Below are positions 35,098 to 43,139 of a DNA stretch of 64,000 nucleotides, piece after piece. A program made the position numbers and the translations under genes. Location of the stretch: NCBI GenBank assembly GCA_022870745.1, contig CP085323.1, forward strand, positions 3,162,001-3,226,000. The letters are read 5' to 3'. The DNA is from Silvibacterium acidisoli (lineage in GTDB: Bacteria > Acidobacteriota > Terriglobia > Terriglobales > Acidobacteriaceae). The notes under the pieces were generated by a model, which did no database searches, was not told the origin of the DNA, and worked only from the letters and a program-made list of their open reading frames with translations. Numbering within the stretch: the stretch's first letter is position 1; each line of letters opens with the position of its first letter.

Positions 35098-35394
35098 GTG
35101 GAATCGATCGGTCTGCTCGCAACCCTGCATGCCAAGCCCGGTAAGGAAGCCGAGCTAGAGGCTTTCCTGAAATCAGCTCTTCCCCTCGCCCAGCAGGAAA
35201 AAGACACCATCCGCTGGTATGCCATCAAAATCAGCTCGACAGTTTTCGGCATCTTCGACACGTTCGCGGCCGAAACGGGGCGCGACGCCCATCTAAATGG
35301 GGAGATCGCAAAGGCCCTGATGAGTAAAGCTGACGAACTGCTGGCGAAGCCCCCGCAAATTGACAAGATTGATCTGCTCGCCGTCAAAGCTTGA
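35098..35394 (+). CDS. Antibiotic-biosynthesis-monooxygenase-fold (YgiN-like) protein
   Basis: GTG at 35098 has GGAGG 5 nt upstream and gives 98 residues, the usual length of this family; ATG at 35086 is an alternative. The sequence (GLLATLHAKPGKEAELEAFL, then IRWYAIKISSTVFGIFDTF) fits the dimeric ferredoxin-like ABM fold, used by small cofactor-free monooxygenases and stress proteins. No substrate can be assigned. Its stop overlaps the start of the exported peptidase gene, so they are co-translated. Confidence 0.75.
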   Translation: MESIGLLATLHAKPGKEAELEAFLKSALPLAQQEKDTIRWYAIKISSTVFGIFDTFAAETGRDAHLNGEIAKALMSKADELLAKPPQIDKIDLLAVKA

Positions 35395-36368
35395 TGGTGA
35401 TCTCTTTGAGATCCGGTTCCCGGATTTTCGGTGTTCTGCTGGCAGCAGTGAGCTTCACCTTACCCTCACTGCCTGCCCAGCAGGGCAGCCCGGCGGCAAA
35501 CCACCCGGTTCGCACAGAACGCAGTCTTGCCGTAGGTAGCGCACAGTTGCAGGTTAAGCTGGCCGAAGGCCATCTGGACGCCGGCGATAGCGCCATCTTC
35601 GAATGGGTCCAGAGAGCAGCGAAGGCCGTTTCGCTCTACTACGGATCCTTTCCTCTGAAACAGGCGCAGATTCTGGTAGTTCCAGGCGAAGGCCGTAGCG
35701 GAGTCTCTCACGGAACCACCTGGGGAGACATGCAGGGAGCGCCGGGATTCACCCGCATCTCGGTGGGCGAACATACCACCTCGCAGGAGCTTGCCGCGGA
35801 CTGGATGATGACCCACGAGCTCACCCACATGGCCTTCCCAAGCCTTACCCGGGACCATCACTGGATGGAAGAAGGCATGGCCACTTACATCGAGCCGGTC
35901 GCTCGCATGCAGGCGGGGCAGCTCTCGCGCGAAGAGTTCTGGAAAGAAACCATTGCAGGCATGCCGAATGGCGAGCCTGCTTCCGGCGATGAAGGGCTCG
36001 ACCGCACCCATACCTGGGGTAGAACCTACTGGGGCGGAGCGCTGTTCTATCTTGTGGCCGACATCAGCATCCGCCAGCAGACCGGCAACCGCAAAGGCGT
36101 TGAGGATGCTTTCCGGGGTATTGTTGCCGCCGGTGGAACCATCGATCACGACTGGCCGGTAGAGAAAGTTCTCGAAGCAGGAGATCGGGCCACCGGCACG
36201 CCGGTTCTCACCAGGCTCTATCGCAAATGGAGCCAGTCGCCGGAGACGGTTGATCTCGATGCGCTATGGAAGGATCTGGGCGTCCAATCCATACAGGGAG
36301 AGATTCATTTCAACGAATCGGCAAAGCTGGCCGCCGTTCGCCGCATGATGGAGCAGCCCTCCCGCTAA
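35394..36368 (+). CDS. Exported HExxH metallopeptidase-like protein
   Basis: ATG at 35394 overlaps the preceding stop codon (TGATG). The 324-residue protein has a signal peptide (SRIFGVLLAAVSFTLPSLPAQQ). It carries the zinc-binding helix HELTH at residues 141-145, followed by WMEEGMATYIE, where the glutamate near residue 160 would be the third ligand, as in gluzincin peptidases such as M1/M61-type enzymes. The length is short and no PDZ or beta-barrel domain is present. The substrate is unknown. It converges with the anti-sigma gene, overlapping its end by 4 bp. Confidence 0.75.
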   Translation: MVISLRSGSRIFGVLLAAVSFTLPSLPAQQGSPAANHPVRTERSLAVGSAQLQVKLAEGHLDAGDSAIFEWVQRAAKAVSLYYGSFPLKQAQILVVPGEGRSGVSHGTTWGDMQGAPGFTRISVGEHTTSQELAADWMMTHELTHMAFPSLTRDHHWMEEGMATYIEPVARMQAGQLSREEFWKETIAGMPNGEPASGDEGLDRTHTWGRTYWGGALFYLVADISIRQQTGNRKGVEDAFRGIVAAGGTIDHDWPVEKVLEAGDRATGTPVLTRLYRKWSQSPETVDLDALWKDLGVQSIQGEIHFNESAKLAAVRRMMEQPSR

Positions 36369-36616
36369 TTCTCAGGCGGTTCTTCGCGCATCGCCTCGTC
36401 GAGCCTCGCATGCAGCCGCTCGCTGAAGCCGACCGGCAGCTCGAACACGCGATCGTCTGCCGTCAGAATGAGAATATTCCGCGTTGAGTCGAGAACGGCG
36501 GAGCAGATCTCGCAGGTCTCCAGATGCCGCTGCACCATCTCCCGTACGGCAGGGTCTAGCGTGCCGTCAATGAACCCGGAGATGTGTTCCCAAACATGTT
36601 TACAGTCTATGACCAT
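36365..36616 (-). CDS. Zinc-finger anti-sigma factor (ZAS type)
   Basis: The ATG at 36616 has an excellent AAGGAGGTG site and gives 83 residues. His31-x3-Cys35-x2-Cys38 is the zinc-binding anti-sigma motif, with Cys5/His7 as likely further ligands. There is no membrane helix, so it would be a soluble, perhaps redox-sensing, partner of the ECF sigma factor encoded just upstream, whose end it overlaps by 10 bp. Such proteins hold their sigma factor inactive until zinc is lost or a signal arrives. The specific signal is unknown. Confidence 0.85.
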   Translation of the reverse strand: MVIDCKHVWEHISGFIDGTLDPAVREMVQRHLETCEICSAVLDSTRNILILTADDRVFELPVGFSERLHARLDEAMREEPPEN

Positions 36617-37233
36617 GAGAACCACCTCCTTCTGGCCGGAGTCATGCTCTTCAGTACCGGGGCCAGTGCTTTCTGCAGCATCATACGTGCACGATGCAGT
36701 CTCACCTTGACCGCTACTTCGCTGATCTTCAGCGCTTCCGCCGCTTCGCTGACGCTGAACCCTTCTACATCACGAAGCAGGAAGACCTGGCGATAAATCT
36801 CCGGGAGCGCCTTTACCGCGTTCTCGAGAAGTGAGCGAACCTCTGCCCGCTCCAGCGTCTCCGACGGAATTTCGCGCCAGTCCACCAGCACAGCGGGAGA
36901 TACAGATCCTGTCTCCGGGTCCGTGTCGTCGAGCGATTCTGTTTTGGCTGTACTGCTGCGGCGAAGCCGGTTGCGCGCCTCGTTCAGCATGATCGTGATC
37001 AGCCAGGTGCTGAACTTTGCATCCGCGCGAAAACCCGCCAGGTTTCTGAAGGCTTTCAGAAAAGCTTCCTGTGCAACATCCTCCGCGTCTGCCTCGTTCT
37101 TCATCATGGAGAAGGCCATAACGTAGACGCTGCGTTCATACGGACGAATCAGCTCGTGAAAAAGCTGGGAATCGCCTGCAACGATTGCGGCAATCATCCC
37201 GGCCTCGTCTCGTGCCTCTGCTGCAATCGCCAT
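36607..37233 (-). CDS. ECF RNA polymerase sigma factor (RpoE-like)
   Basis: The 208-residue protein has region 2 (ELIRPYERSVYVMAFSMMKNEADAEDVAQEAFLKAFRNL), a non-conserved linker, and region 4 (ALPEIYRQVFLLRDVEGFSVSEAAEALKISEVAVKVRLHRAR) with its helix-turn-helix. It would direct RNA polymerase to a small stress regulon. Its ATG overlaps the DoxX stop and the anti-sigma gene overlaps its own end, so the three genes are one coupled unit. I found no autoregulated promoter that I can name. Confidence 0.92.
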   Translation of the reverse strand: MAIAAEARDEAGMIAAIVAGDSQLFHELIRPYERSVYVMAFSMMKNEADAEDVAQEAFLKAFRNLAGFRADAKFSTWLITIMLNEARNRLRRSSTAKTESLDDTDPETGSVSPAVLVDWREIPSETLERAEVRSLLENAVKALPEIYRQVFLLRDVEGFSVSEAAEALKISEVAVKVRLHRARMMLQKALAPVLKSMTPARRRWFSWS

Positions 37234-37703
37234 CAGCCTGCTTTCCGCTCCATCCAGCGCGTGGCGATCACCTTATCCAGTGAGAAGAATCCGGCGCCAA
37301 AGATCAGGATGATCAGCGAGACGAAGAGGAAGGTAAACGGATCGGCGGCATAAAACTTGCCGGGATCAGAGAAGAACGAGGTCAGCGCCTCGTGATCGGC
37401 TGTCCAGTAGGCGACAAGCATATTCACGCACATCAACAGGCTCACGATCCGCGAACCGAGCCCGATCATCAGCAGGATGCCGCCAAAAAATTCCAGTCCG
37501 GCAACAAAGTGCGCATTGAACCCAGGCAGGGGAATATTCAGGCTCTGGAAAAACGACGTGATCTTGTCCAGGTGGCGGAGCTTGCCCAGCCCGGTCTGCA
37601 TCAGCTGGTAACCCCAGTAGAGCCGGACAGCAAGCAGAAAGGGCGATTGCAGCGCCGAGACTGCCGACACAAACTTTGCATAGATATCCGCCAGCGATTT
37701 CAT
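37233..37703 (-). CDS. DoxX-family membrane protein
   Basis: The 156-residue protein has four hydrophobic helices and the DoxX signatures LYWGYQLMQTGLGKLRHL and FVAGLEFFGGILLMIGLGSR. DoxX-like proteins act in quinone/redox-linked processes at the inner membrane; some take part in thiol stress systems. A GGAG site precedes the ATG. Its stop overlaps the sigma-factor start, which suggests that the membrane protein belongs to the stress response governed by that sigma factor. Confidence 0.87.
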   Translation of the reverse strand: MKSLADIYAKFVSAVSALQSPFLLAVRLYWGYQLMQTGLGKLRHLDKITSFFQSLNIPLPGFNAHFVAGLEFFGGILLMIGLGSRIVSLLMCVNMLVAYWTADHEALTSFFSDPGKFYAADPFTFLFVSLIILIFGAGFFSLDKVIATRWMERKAG

Positions 37704-37751
37704 CGTTCTTCTCCCGTCCTCAAAGCCTTAGAGCCCAACCAGGACGAAAAG

Positions 37752-38201
37752 TTACAGGTGGTGATGAAAGTGCAAGTGCAGGCTTTCTTCGATGCCGACG
37801 AGGACAAATGTCAGCACCGCGAGCCATATCTGTAGCCGTTCCATGCGCGCGGCATGAGCACTCAAAGGCTGACGGCGCCACTGGGACGAAGGGCGATTAC
37901 GCAGATAGCGCACATGGGCCAGGATAGCCAGGTTCAGCACCGACCCGGCAACCGCCAGCACGATCATGGGGATGCGGATCCAGTCGACGTGAAAGCGGAC
38001 CAGCGTTCCCATCGCACCCGAGCTCAGTACTACCGCTCCGAGCCCGATAGCCAGCCGCAGGCCGTTTACCGCCACCACGGCGCTGCAAATGCTCTGCAGC
38101 AGCGCCAGCAGGAAGCTCGTCAAGGCGATTCTGCCCTTGTTCCGGTCGAGAATACCCTCTCCGGCCGCCGGGTCATCCGCTTTCCATGGCGCTGAAGACA
38201 T
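37752..38201 (-). CDS. Small membrane protein of unknown function
   Basis: The 149-residue protein has four predicted membrane segments (IALTSFLLALLQSICSAVVAV; LAIGLGAVVLSSGAMGTLV; IPMIVLAVAGSVLNLAILA; LQIWLAVLTFVLVGIEESL) and a histidine-rich tail, HLHFHHH, that could bind metal. An AGGAG site supports the ATG at 38201. I do not recognise the family. It is upstream of the DoxX/sigma/anti-sigma unit on the same strand with a 48-bp gap, so it may belong to that transcript. Confidence 0.65.
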   Translation of the reverse strand: MSSAPWKADDPAAGEGILDRNKGRIALTSFLLALLQSICSAVVAVNGLRLAIGLGAVVLSSGAMGTLVRFHVDWIRIPMIVLAVAGSVLNLAILAHVRYLRNRPSSQWRRQPLSAHAARMERLQIWLAVLTFVLVGIEESLHLHFHHHL

Positions 38202-38267
38202 CGCTTTCTCCTCTGTTACCGCATTCTATCCAGTCCCCGCGACGCTGATAAACTTATAGAGACCACC

Positions 38268-39647
38268 ATGTTTGAGAATCTTTCAGAGAAACTACAGCGG
38301 GCCTTCAAAAATCTTCGCGGCCAGGGCACCATCACCGAGGAGAACATGCAGGAGGCGCTGCGCGAAATTCGCGTCGCCCTGCTCGAGGCCGACGTCAACC
38401 TGAACGTCGTCAAGGAACTCATCGAGCACATCCGCGAAAAGGCGCTCGGCCAGGAAGTCCTGACCGCCCTTTCGCCGACCGAGCAGGTCGTGAAGATCGT
38501 GCATGACGAGCTGGTTGCGCTTCTGGGTAAGGACACCGCCCGCTTCAACTTCGCCCCCCGTCCGCCGACAGTGATCCTGATGGCCGGTCTGCAGGGTTCC
38601 GGTAAGACCACCACCACCGGCAAGCTCGCAGCGTGGCTGCAGAAGGGCGGCCGTCGCCCCATGCTGGTTTCGGTTGACGTTTATCGCCCTGCCGCCCGTG
38701 AGCAGCTGAAGGTTGTTGCCAACAGCATCAAGGCCAAGATTTATGAAGGCGACACCAAGGGCGAGCCCGCCGGCACGCCGCTGGTCGAGCGCCTGGCGAA
38801 GGAAGCCCGCCGTGAAGCCGTCAACAGCGGCTGCGACACCCTCATCGTCGATACTGCAGGCCGCCTCCACGTAGACGGCGAGCTGATGGACGAGATGGCG
38901 AAGCTCAAGACGCTGCTCGCCCCGCAGGAGATCCTCTTCGTCGCTGACGCCATGACCGGTCAGGACGCAGTGCGTTCCGCCGACGAGTTCCACAAGCGCC
39001 TGGCGCTTACCGGCGTCGTTCTTACCAAGATGGATGGCGATGCCCGCGGCGGTGCCGCGCTCTCGATCCGCCACGTTACCGGCCAGCCCATCAAGTTCAT
39101 CGGCACCGGCGAAAAGCCGGACGCCTTCGAGGCCTTCCACCCCGACCGCATCGTGAGCCGCATCCTCGGGATGGGCGACATCATGACGCTCATCGAGAAG
39201 GCCGAAGAGACCCTAGACAAGAAGAAATCGGAAGAGTTCGCCCGTAAGGCGCTCAGCGGCGACGGCTTCTCGCTCGAAGACTTCCGCGACCAGCTCCGCC
39301 AGATCCGGAAACTCGGCTCGCTGCAGAACATCATGAAGATGCTGCCCTCCGTCGGACCTTTTCAAGGTATGCAACAGATGGCCGATCAGGTCGATGAAGG
39401 CCAGTTCTCGCGCGTCGAGGCCATCATTAACTCGATGACGCCGAAGGAGCGCAATAACCACGAGATCATCTCCGGCAGCCGCCGCAAACGCATCGCCAAC
39501 GGCTCAGGAACCAGCGTTCAGGAAGTCAACCAGCTGCTCCGCCAGTACGCGCAGATGCGCAAGATGTTTAAGGGAGTCGGCAAGGGAGGCATGCTCCAGC
39601 GCCGCGCCATGGGCATGCTCAGCGGAATGAAGGGAATGGGACGCTAG
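38268..39647 (+). CDS. ffh: Signal recognition particle GTPase
   Basis: The 459-residue protein contains the N domain, then the G domain with GLQGSGKTTTTGKLA (G1), DVYRPAAREQL, DTAGRLHVDGE (G3) and TKMDGDARGGAAL, and the methionine-rich M domain ending in MLSGMKGMGR. Ffh binds 4.5S RNA and signal sequences of nascent membrane proteins and delivers ribosomes to FtsY. The length is standard. It is divergent from the small membrane protein gene at 38201. Confidence 0.97.
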   Translation: MFENLSEKLQRAFKNLRGQGTITEENMQEALREIRVALLEADVNLNVVKELIEHIREKALGQEVLTALSPTEQVVKIVHDELVALLGKDTARFNFAPRPPTVILMAGLQGSGKTTTTGKLAAWLQKGGRRPMLVSVDVYRPAAREQLKVVANSIKAKIYEGDTKGEPAGTPLVERLAKEARREAVNSGCDTLIVDTAGRLHVDGELMDEMAKLKTLLAPQEILFVADAMTGQDAVRSADEFHKRLALTGVVLTKMDGDARGGAALSIRHVTGQPIKFIGTGEKPDAFEAFHPDRIVSRILGMGDIMTLIEKAEETLDKKKSEEFARKALSGDGFSLEDFRDQLRQIRKLGSLQNIMKMLPSVGPFQGMQQMADQVDEGQFSRVEAIINSMTPKERNNHEIISGSRRKRIANGSGTSVQEVNQLLRQYAQMRKMFKGVGKGGMLQRRAMGMLSGMKGMGR

Positions 39648-39650
39648 GCG

Positions 39651-39670
39651 TATAATCTAGCTTAAGCTAG
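39651..39670 (+). promoter_or_regulatory. Promoter -10 box and operator palindrome of the toxin-antitoxin operon
   Basis: A consensus TATAAT (39651-39656) abuts the perfect 14-bp palindrome CTAGCTTAAGCTAG (39657-39670). Further CTAG-containing repeats follow up to 39685. The antitoxin ATG is at 39700. This is the expected layout for autorepression by an antitoxin or toxin-antitoxin complex. The matching -35 position falls inside the end of ffh and is weak. Confidence 0.65.
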
Positions 39671-39699
39671 CTTAGATAGGCTAGCGTGTCGAGGTACAA

Positions 39700-39951
39700 A
39701 TGCTGGAAGTCGGAGCTTTTGAAGCCAAAAATACGTTAGGTTCTTTGCTGGATCGCGTTGAGCGGGGTGAAGAGGTTGTCATCACCCGGCACGGAAAGCC
39801 TGTAGCGCGGCTGGTTCCGAGCCTTGGGCGGATCGACTCGGCGCAGGCCCTTGCCGCGTTTGAGCGTATCCGCCAGCGCGCACAGAAGCTGAAGGCCGGC
39901 GAATTTCATTGGGAAGATTTTAAGGCCGACCGCGACGCTGGCCGTCCATGA
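39700..39951 (+). CDS. Type II antitoxin, Phd/YefM family
   Basis: This 83-residue protein has the Phd/YefM N-terminal DNA-binding domain (VGAFEAKNTLGSLLDRVERGEEVVITRHGKPVARLVP) and a short charged C-terminal tail (KAGEFHWEDFKADRDAGR) that would wrap the toxin. Its stop overlaps the toxin start as ATGA, so the two are translated together. It should both neutralise the PIN toxin and repress the operon at the palindrome just upstream. Confidence 0.9.
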   Translation: MLEVGAFEAKNTLGSLLDRVERGEEVVITRHGKPVARLVPSLGRIDSAQALAAFERIRQRAQKLKAGEFHWEDFKADRDAGRP

Positions 39952-40361
39952 GCCTCGTACTTGACAGCTCTGTTTCCCTGGCATGGTTCTATGCCGAAGA
40001 AGCTACAGAGAAGACCGACGAGGTAGCCAAGTTGCTGGCCCAGTCCGGTGCATGGGTTCCGCCTCTCTGGAAGCTCGAAATCGCCAACATCCTCGAATCA
40101 GGCATCCGGCGTGGCCGGAATGACATAAGCTTTCGCGATCAGGCACTAACGGATTTGGCTCTGATGCCGATCAATATCGATGCAGAAACCGCAGTACACG
40201 CCTGGTCCCGAACACTCGCACTAGCGCACCAACATAAGCTCACGGTGTATGACGCAGCATACCTGGAGTTGGCGTTGCGGCGTAGTCTTCCATTAGCTAC
40301 GCTGGATAAAGATCTTCGCAAGGCAGCGCACAAAGAGAAAGTGATCCTTCTCGGGCAGTGA
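39948..40361 (+). CDS. vapC: PIN-domain ribonuclease toxin (VapC family)
   Basis: The 137-residue protein is a complete PIN domain with the four acidic residues expected for Mg2+ binding: Asp6, Glu44, Asp102 and Asp120. VapC toxins cut specific RNAs, often tRNAs, and slow growth when the antitoxin is degraded. All acidic positions are intact, so the toxin is likely active. It is partnered with a Phd-type antitoxin in place of the classical AbrB-type VapB. Confidence 0.9.
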   Translation: MSLVLDSSVSLAWFYAEEATEKTDEVAKLLAQSGAWVPPLWKLEIANILESGIRRGRNDISFRDQALTDLALMPINIDAETAVHAWSRTLALAHQHKLTVYDAAYLELALRRSLPLATLDKDLRKAAHKEKVILLGQ

Positions 40362-40401
40362 GCCGCACCAACCTTTCATTAAAATAGGTCAGTAGCCAGT
40401 T

Positions 40402-41055
40402 ATGCCGCGTCTTCAGGACCAACTCGACGAGATCACCGCTCACACCCGTACCCTCGTGCAGCCCGAGCGGCTTGCCGTCAACGAGCGGGCGGTAGAAGAT
40501 CTCTTTGCCACCGGCATCGAGCAGAACATTCTCCCGGTTGGCGCCAAGATTCCCGAGTTCTCGCTTCCGGATTCAACTGGCCGCACCGTGAAGTCGTCAG
40601 ACCTGCTGGCGCTCGGCCCGGTCGTGTTGAGCTTCTTCCGTGGCCGCTGGTGTCCCTACTGCGTCACCGAACTCGAAGAGTGGCGAGATCTTTATCCGCT
40701 CGTTCGCGAGCGCGGAGCGTTGTTCGTAGGCATCTCACCGCAGACCGTTCGTCAAAGTGATTTCACGGTCGAGCAGCATTCAATCCCGTTTCCGATCCTC
40801 CACGACAGCGGCTGCGAGGTCGCAGGCCAGTTCGGCCTCGCCTACACCATTCCACCCTTCCATCAACAGCATTACCGCAGCGTCCTGGTGAACATTCCCT
40901 TCGTCAACGGAGATCAGAGCTGGCGCCTCTTGCTGCCTGCGACTTACGTGATCTCTCCCGACGGAACCGTCCTCTTTGCCGAGGCCCACGCCGACTTCCG
41001 TGTCCGACCCGAACCGGAAGATGTTCTCGCAGCCTTGCCAACGGTGGAACGATAG
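40402..41055 (+). CDS. Peroxiredoxin-like protein (AhpC/TSA superfamily) with a WCPYC motif
   Basis: The 217-residue protein has a ~45-residue helical N-terminus, then a thioredoxin-fold peroxiredoxin-like domain (GAKIPEFSLPDSTGR, VVLSFFRGRWCPYC with Cys84 and Cys87). It belongs to the peroxiredoxin-like group in which a CxxC replaces the single peroxidatic cysteine, and probably reduces peroxides or disulfides in the cytoplasm. No signal peptide is present. It lies 40 bp after the toxin gene, and a small membrane-protein gene starts 2 bp after its stop. Confidence 0.85.
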   Translation: MPRLQDQLDEITAHTRTLVQPERLAVNERAVEDLFATGIEQNILPVGAKIPEFSLPDSTGRTVKSSDLLALGPVVLSFFRGRWCPYCVTELEEWRDLYPLVRERGALFVGISPQTVRQSDFTVEQHSIPFPILHDSGCEVAGQFGLAYTIPPFHQQHYRSVLVNIPFVNGDQSWRLLLPATYVISPDGTVLFAEAHADFRVRPEPEDVLAALPTVER

Positions 41056-41057
41056 GA

Positions 41058-41330
41058 ATGAAGATCTCCCTTCGCGTCGTCATCCGCGTCCTGCTGATTC
41101 TCATCATCGTGGTGTATGCAGTGGATTGGACGGTGCTGCGGGTGAAGATCGCGCACGGAACCGGCTACAGCACCGTGCAGGTAAAGCATTTCCTCTCGAC
41201 GGACCTGAAAGGGAACAAGGCCGAGTACGACTACCTCGGTTCCTCGCCGCAAATCTGCGAGCGTTCGCTGTTGCCGCACGGAGTGGCCCCCTGCTGGTGG
41301 CTCGCCCGCCACGGCAGCAAGTGGGAATAG
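41058..41330 (+). CDS. Small single-membrane-span protein of unknown function
   Basis: The 90-residue protein has one N-terminal hydrophobic helix (VVIRVLLILIIVVYAVDW) and a small polar C-terminal part with two cysteines (residues ~67 and ~79) that could pair outside the cytoplasm. I do not recognise the family. It starts 2 bp after the peroxiredoxin-like gene and is surely co-transcribed with it. It is followed by two GC hairpins. Confidence 0.65.
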   Translation: MKISLRVVIRVLLILIIVVYAVDWTVLRVKIAHGTGYSTVQVKHFLSTDLKGNKAEYDYLGSSPQICERSLLPHGVAPCWWLARHGSKWE

Positions 41331-41362
41331 CAGTCCACTGTACGAAAGCGAAGAACAGGCAG

Positions 41363-41415
41363 GCGCGGGCTTTAGCCCGCGCATTCATACGTGGCATATA
41401 CGGGCCTTTAGGCCC
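41363..41415. terminator. Two GC-rich hairpins between convergent genes
   Basis: GCGCGGGCT-TT-AGCCCGCGC (41363-41382, perfect 9-bp arms) and GGGCCT-TT-AGGCCC (41402-41415) sit between genes that converge at 41330 and 41422. Both share a xCT-TT-AGx loop. They may be bidirectional terminators or copies of a dispersed palindromic repeat. Confidence 0.5.
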
Positions 41416-41421
41416 TGAGGC

Positions 41422-43005
41422 TCAGTCCTTCTTCTCTTCGTGATATTCCTGCTCGGTGTTGATCTGCCAGAGCGAATCCTTGCTCAGATTGCCCGCGGCA
41501 ATATTCTCGACGGCTGCCATGGCTGTCAGCATGGAATGATCCTGGTTGTTGTACTTGTGCATGCCATTGCGGCCTACCAGGAAAAGGTTCTCGTAGCGAT
41601 CCATGTAGCGGATCACTTCATCGAACCGATCGTAAGTTCCAAAGTAAGCCGGATAGGTCTTGGGAACGCGCACGACATGCGCATCCAGCACATCGGCGGA
41701 TTTCAGAATGCCGATCTTCTCGACCTCGGCAATCGCAAACTTCGCAATCTCATCATTCGGCCTGTTCCAGAGCTCGTCCGTGTCGTAGCAGAAGTATTCA
41801 AGCCCGATCCAGATCTTCGATGGATCCGCCACCATGTACGGGCTCCAGTTATTGAAGATCTGCAGCCGCCCCACCAGCACATCCGGTTCCTGGATATAGA
41901 TCCAGGTGTCCTTGAGCGCTGAACCGTCCGGTTCCGTCACCGTAAGCTTATTCACCAGCAGACCGACCGTGATGAAGTCGCGATAAACCAGCCCCTCAGT
42001 GATCTGTCGAATCTCCTCTGGCACCGGAATATCGAGGCTGCGGACCAGTTCGCGCACCGGCATCGTCGAAAAGACATAGTCTGCAGCAATGGTTTCGCGC
42101 TTACCAGCAACATTCACGGTTTCCACCGAGACGATGCGGTTTCCCTCGACGTGGAGTTTGTCCACCCTCGTCTGCATGCGGACTTCGCCGCCCTTTTCCT
42201 GGACCAGCGAAGCAACGTGCTCCCAGAGCTGCCCAGGGCCAAGCTTCGGGTAAAGAAACTTCTCGATCAGCGAAGTCTCCGTACCCTTCTGCGTGATGTC
42301 TCCCGAACTCTTCTTGCCAAAAGTCTTTTTCAGGAAATGAGCGATGGCGGTACGGAGCGAAAGGCCCTTGATGCGCTGAGCGCCCCATTCCGCGCTGATC
42401 TGGTCGCAAGGCACTCCCCACACCTTTTCCGTGTAGGACTTGAAGAAGGTCAGGTAAAGTTCCGTACCAAAACGATTGATCAGGAAATCTTCCAGCGTCT
42501 TCTCGTTCTTGCGCGGAAACACCTTGGCGCGGAGATAGCCGAGGCCAATCTTCAGCATGCGCCACGGTCCAAGATTTTTAATCGTCTGGCCGTTCAGGGC
42601 GATGGGGTAGTCGAAGAAGCTGCGCAGGAAGTAGATACGGCTGCGGCGCGGACGCACCAGCATCACCAGGTCATCGTCCTCGGAGGCTCTGCCTGCCGCA
42701 ACCTGCCGTGACTTGTTCTGGTAACGGATCGACGCGGTCGACTCACCTTCGCCGGCAATCGGCATCAGGTCAGTCCACCATTCCATGACGCGGTCATTCT
42801 TCGAGAAGAAGCGGTGACCGCCGATGTCCATGCGGTTGCCCTTGTACTCGATCGTGCATGAAATTCCGCCGATGCGATGCGTGGCTTCAATGACGACAGG
42901 GCGAATATCTGTCTGCCGAAGGAATTCAAGAGCTGCCGTGAGTCCCGCCGGACCAGCGCCGATAATCAGCGCAGTCTTACCCGCCGTCAACGCTGGACCC
43001 CGCAA
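41422..43005 (-). CDS. FAD-dependent oxidoreductase (UDP-galactopyranose-mutase / protoporphyrinogen-oxidase-like)
   Basis: The product has up to 527 residues from a TTG at 43005; TTG at 42990 with a purine-rich GGGG stretch before it is an alternative. An N-terminal [18 protein letters not shown] site is followed by [44 protein letters not shown], and a C-terminal [23 protein letters not shown]. This is the set seen in a family of flavin enzymes encoded in polysaccharide clusters. The chemistry is not established. Its place beside a GT2 gene and the heptose operon points to envelope glycan or lipid-sugar modification. Confidence 0.75.
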   Translation of the reverse strand: MRGPALTAGKTALIIGAGPAGLTAALEFLRQTDIRPVVIEATHRIGGISCTIEYKGNRMDIGGHRFFSKNDRVMEWWTDLMPIAGEGESTASIRYQNKSRQVAAGRASEDDDLVMLVRPRRSRIYFLRSFFDYPIALNGQTIKNLGPWRMLKIGLGYLRAKVFPRKNEKTLEDFLINRFGTELYLTFFKSYTEKVWGVPCDQISAEWGAQRIKGLSLRTAIAHFLKKTFGKKSSGDITQKGTETSLIEKFLYPKLGPGQLWEHVASLVQEKGGEVRMQTRVDKLHVEGNRIVSVETVNVAGKRETIAADYVFSTMPVRELVRSLDIPVPEEIRQITEGLVYRDFITVGLLVNKLTVTEPDGSALKDTWIYIQEPDVLVGRLQIFNNWSPYMVADPSKIWIGLEYFCYDTDELWNRPNDEIAKFAIAEVEKIGILKSADVLDAHVVRVPKTYPAYFGTYDRFDEVIRYMDRYENLFLVGRNGMHKYNNQDHSMLTAMAAVENIAAGNLSKDSLWQINTEQEYHEEKKD

Positions 43006-43139
43006 ACAAACACGGAGTTGGACGGGAGAAAGACAACAGGTACGGAAACAGTCTGCGGCGTCGGCTGTGCGCCGCTTGAAACTTCACGAAAAGTCATACA
43101 CTTCCATGTTCGAGCTTCAGGCGGGATACAGCAAGCAAT

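Noticed and set aside
41363-41415. Short CRISPR-like array
   Set aside because: Only two unequal palindromes, no spacers of constant length and no cas genes nearby.
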